NCBI RefSeq assembly: GCF_022429565.1
Contig: NZ_CP092487.1
Coordinates: 3,366,001-3,430,000, forward strand
DNA length: 64,000 nt
Reading direction: 5' to 3'
Source of the DNA: Lutibacter sp. A64
GTDB taxonomy: Bacteria > Bacteroidota > Bacteroidia > Flavobacteriales > Flavobacteriaceae
Below, piece by piece: positions 63,693-64,000 of this stretch. Under the pieces are notes generated by a model, which was not told the DNA's origin, searched no databases, and worked only from the letters and a program-made list of their open reading frames with translations. How positions within the stretch are numbered: the stretch's first letter is position 1; each line of letters starts with the position of its first letter. Position numbers and translations under genes: made by a program.

Positions 63693-64000
63693 TTACTTAC
63701 TTAGTTCTTTAAGTTCTCCGTTTGGTAATATTAATTGAGAATAATTTAATTTCCAACCAGAAGTTTCTAGCATTTTTTCAATCATTAAAATGGTATCTAA
63801 AGCTTCTTTTTTTGCTGAATTTAACAATCCTGTTTCAGGAATTTTAGCTACAATAAATTGTTTTGCTTCTTTTTGAAGATCGGTTAAATCTGAAGCTTCA
63901 AATTTGTTAAAAATACCATCTTTTTTATCGTAATATTTTACATCGGTTTCAACAGAAAGGATTTTTGGTTCAGGAAAATGAGTTAAAACAATTTCTTTAG
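63693..64000 (-). CDS. DUF4230-like protein, C-terminal part
   Basis: A minus-strand frame open to the right edge gives the last 101 residues plus a TAA stop at 63693-63695. The visible part contains KQFIVAKIPETGLLNSAKKE and the end LPNGELKELSK, and resembles the C-terminal end of DUF4230 proteins (an Ala/Lys-rich helix then a Gly-Trp segment). The N-terminus is outside the window. The family call is tentative. Confidence 0.5.
   Translation of the reverse strand, partial: KEIVLTHFPEPKILSVETDVKYYDKKDGIFNKFEASDLTDLQKEAKQFIVAKIPETGLLNSAKKEALDTILMIEKMLETSGWKLNYSQLILPNGELKELSK

Overview
This window is an AT-rich (roughly 30% G+C by eye) chromosomal segment of a Flavobacteriaceae-type Bacteroidetes. 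The evidence is several type IX secretion (T9SS) sorting domains, PorP/SprF, DUF5686 and DUF5009 proteins, lipoprotein RND adaptors, an ExbB-X-ExbD-ExbD set, and promoters that fit the Bacteroidetes pattern (TTTG, about 19 nt, TAnnTTTG). The genus cannot be fixed from the sequence alone. Most genes are ordinary core genes.

Layout. 1-5978 (minus): a TetR-controlled tripartite RND efflux operon (tetR, tolC-like, adaptor, pump; the pump runs off the left edge). 6138-7682 (plus): a polyprenyl diphosphate synthase, a small coupled gene and a CAT-anticodon tRNA. 7882-28157 (plus): the standout accessory region. It holds a membrane-anchored TPR/AraC-type regulator, a 600-bp regulatory gap with a near-consensus promoter and an early terminator, a 5195-residue secreted surface protein with a T9SS type-B C-terminal domain, a PorP/SprF protein and an OmpA/PD40 protein. 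The giant gene carries 15 tandem 402-bp units that are essentially identical in DNA, plus a diverged 16th. Each unit encodes an EF-hand-like DxDxDx6D loop and a CxxC pair, so I read the product as a calcium-stiffened, recombination-prone adhesin or filament exported with its SprF-like partner.

28553-34612: an orphan ORF, ribE and pdxA (divergent), DUF177-rpmF-fabH-accB-accC (the fatty-acid block). 34694-44082: an Lrp regulator, a YugP-like protease, ansA, the exbB/exbD energiser set, a beta-barrel protein, a PAP2-like membrane protein, rpoN and asnS. 44225-50664 (minus): an MMPL/RND exporter, a DUF5686 protein, frr and pyrH. 50984-52090 (plus): a DUF5009 acyltransferase sitting inside what is elsewhere a continuous rplM-rpsI-rpsB-tsf-pyrH-frr block. 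52169-54945 (minus): tsf, rpsB, rpsI, rplM, with structured leaders before rpsB and rplM. 55232-58066 (minus): polA, whose proofreading-site acidic residues are mostly replaced. 58185-64000: a T9SS type-A secreted protein, a secreted tail-fibre-like protein, a metallophosphoesterase, a thioredoxin-fold protein without CxxC, an AraC regulator, a YjbR protein and a partial DUF4230-like protein.

The observations I rate highest are the homogenised repeat array with its calcium-loop periodicity, the attenuator-like leader in front of it, the apparent loss of PolA proofreading residues, and the nested RNA structures near rpsB and frr. No mobile element, CRISPR array or prophage was recognised.
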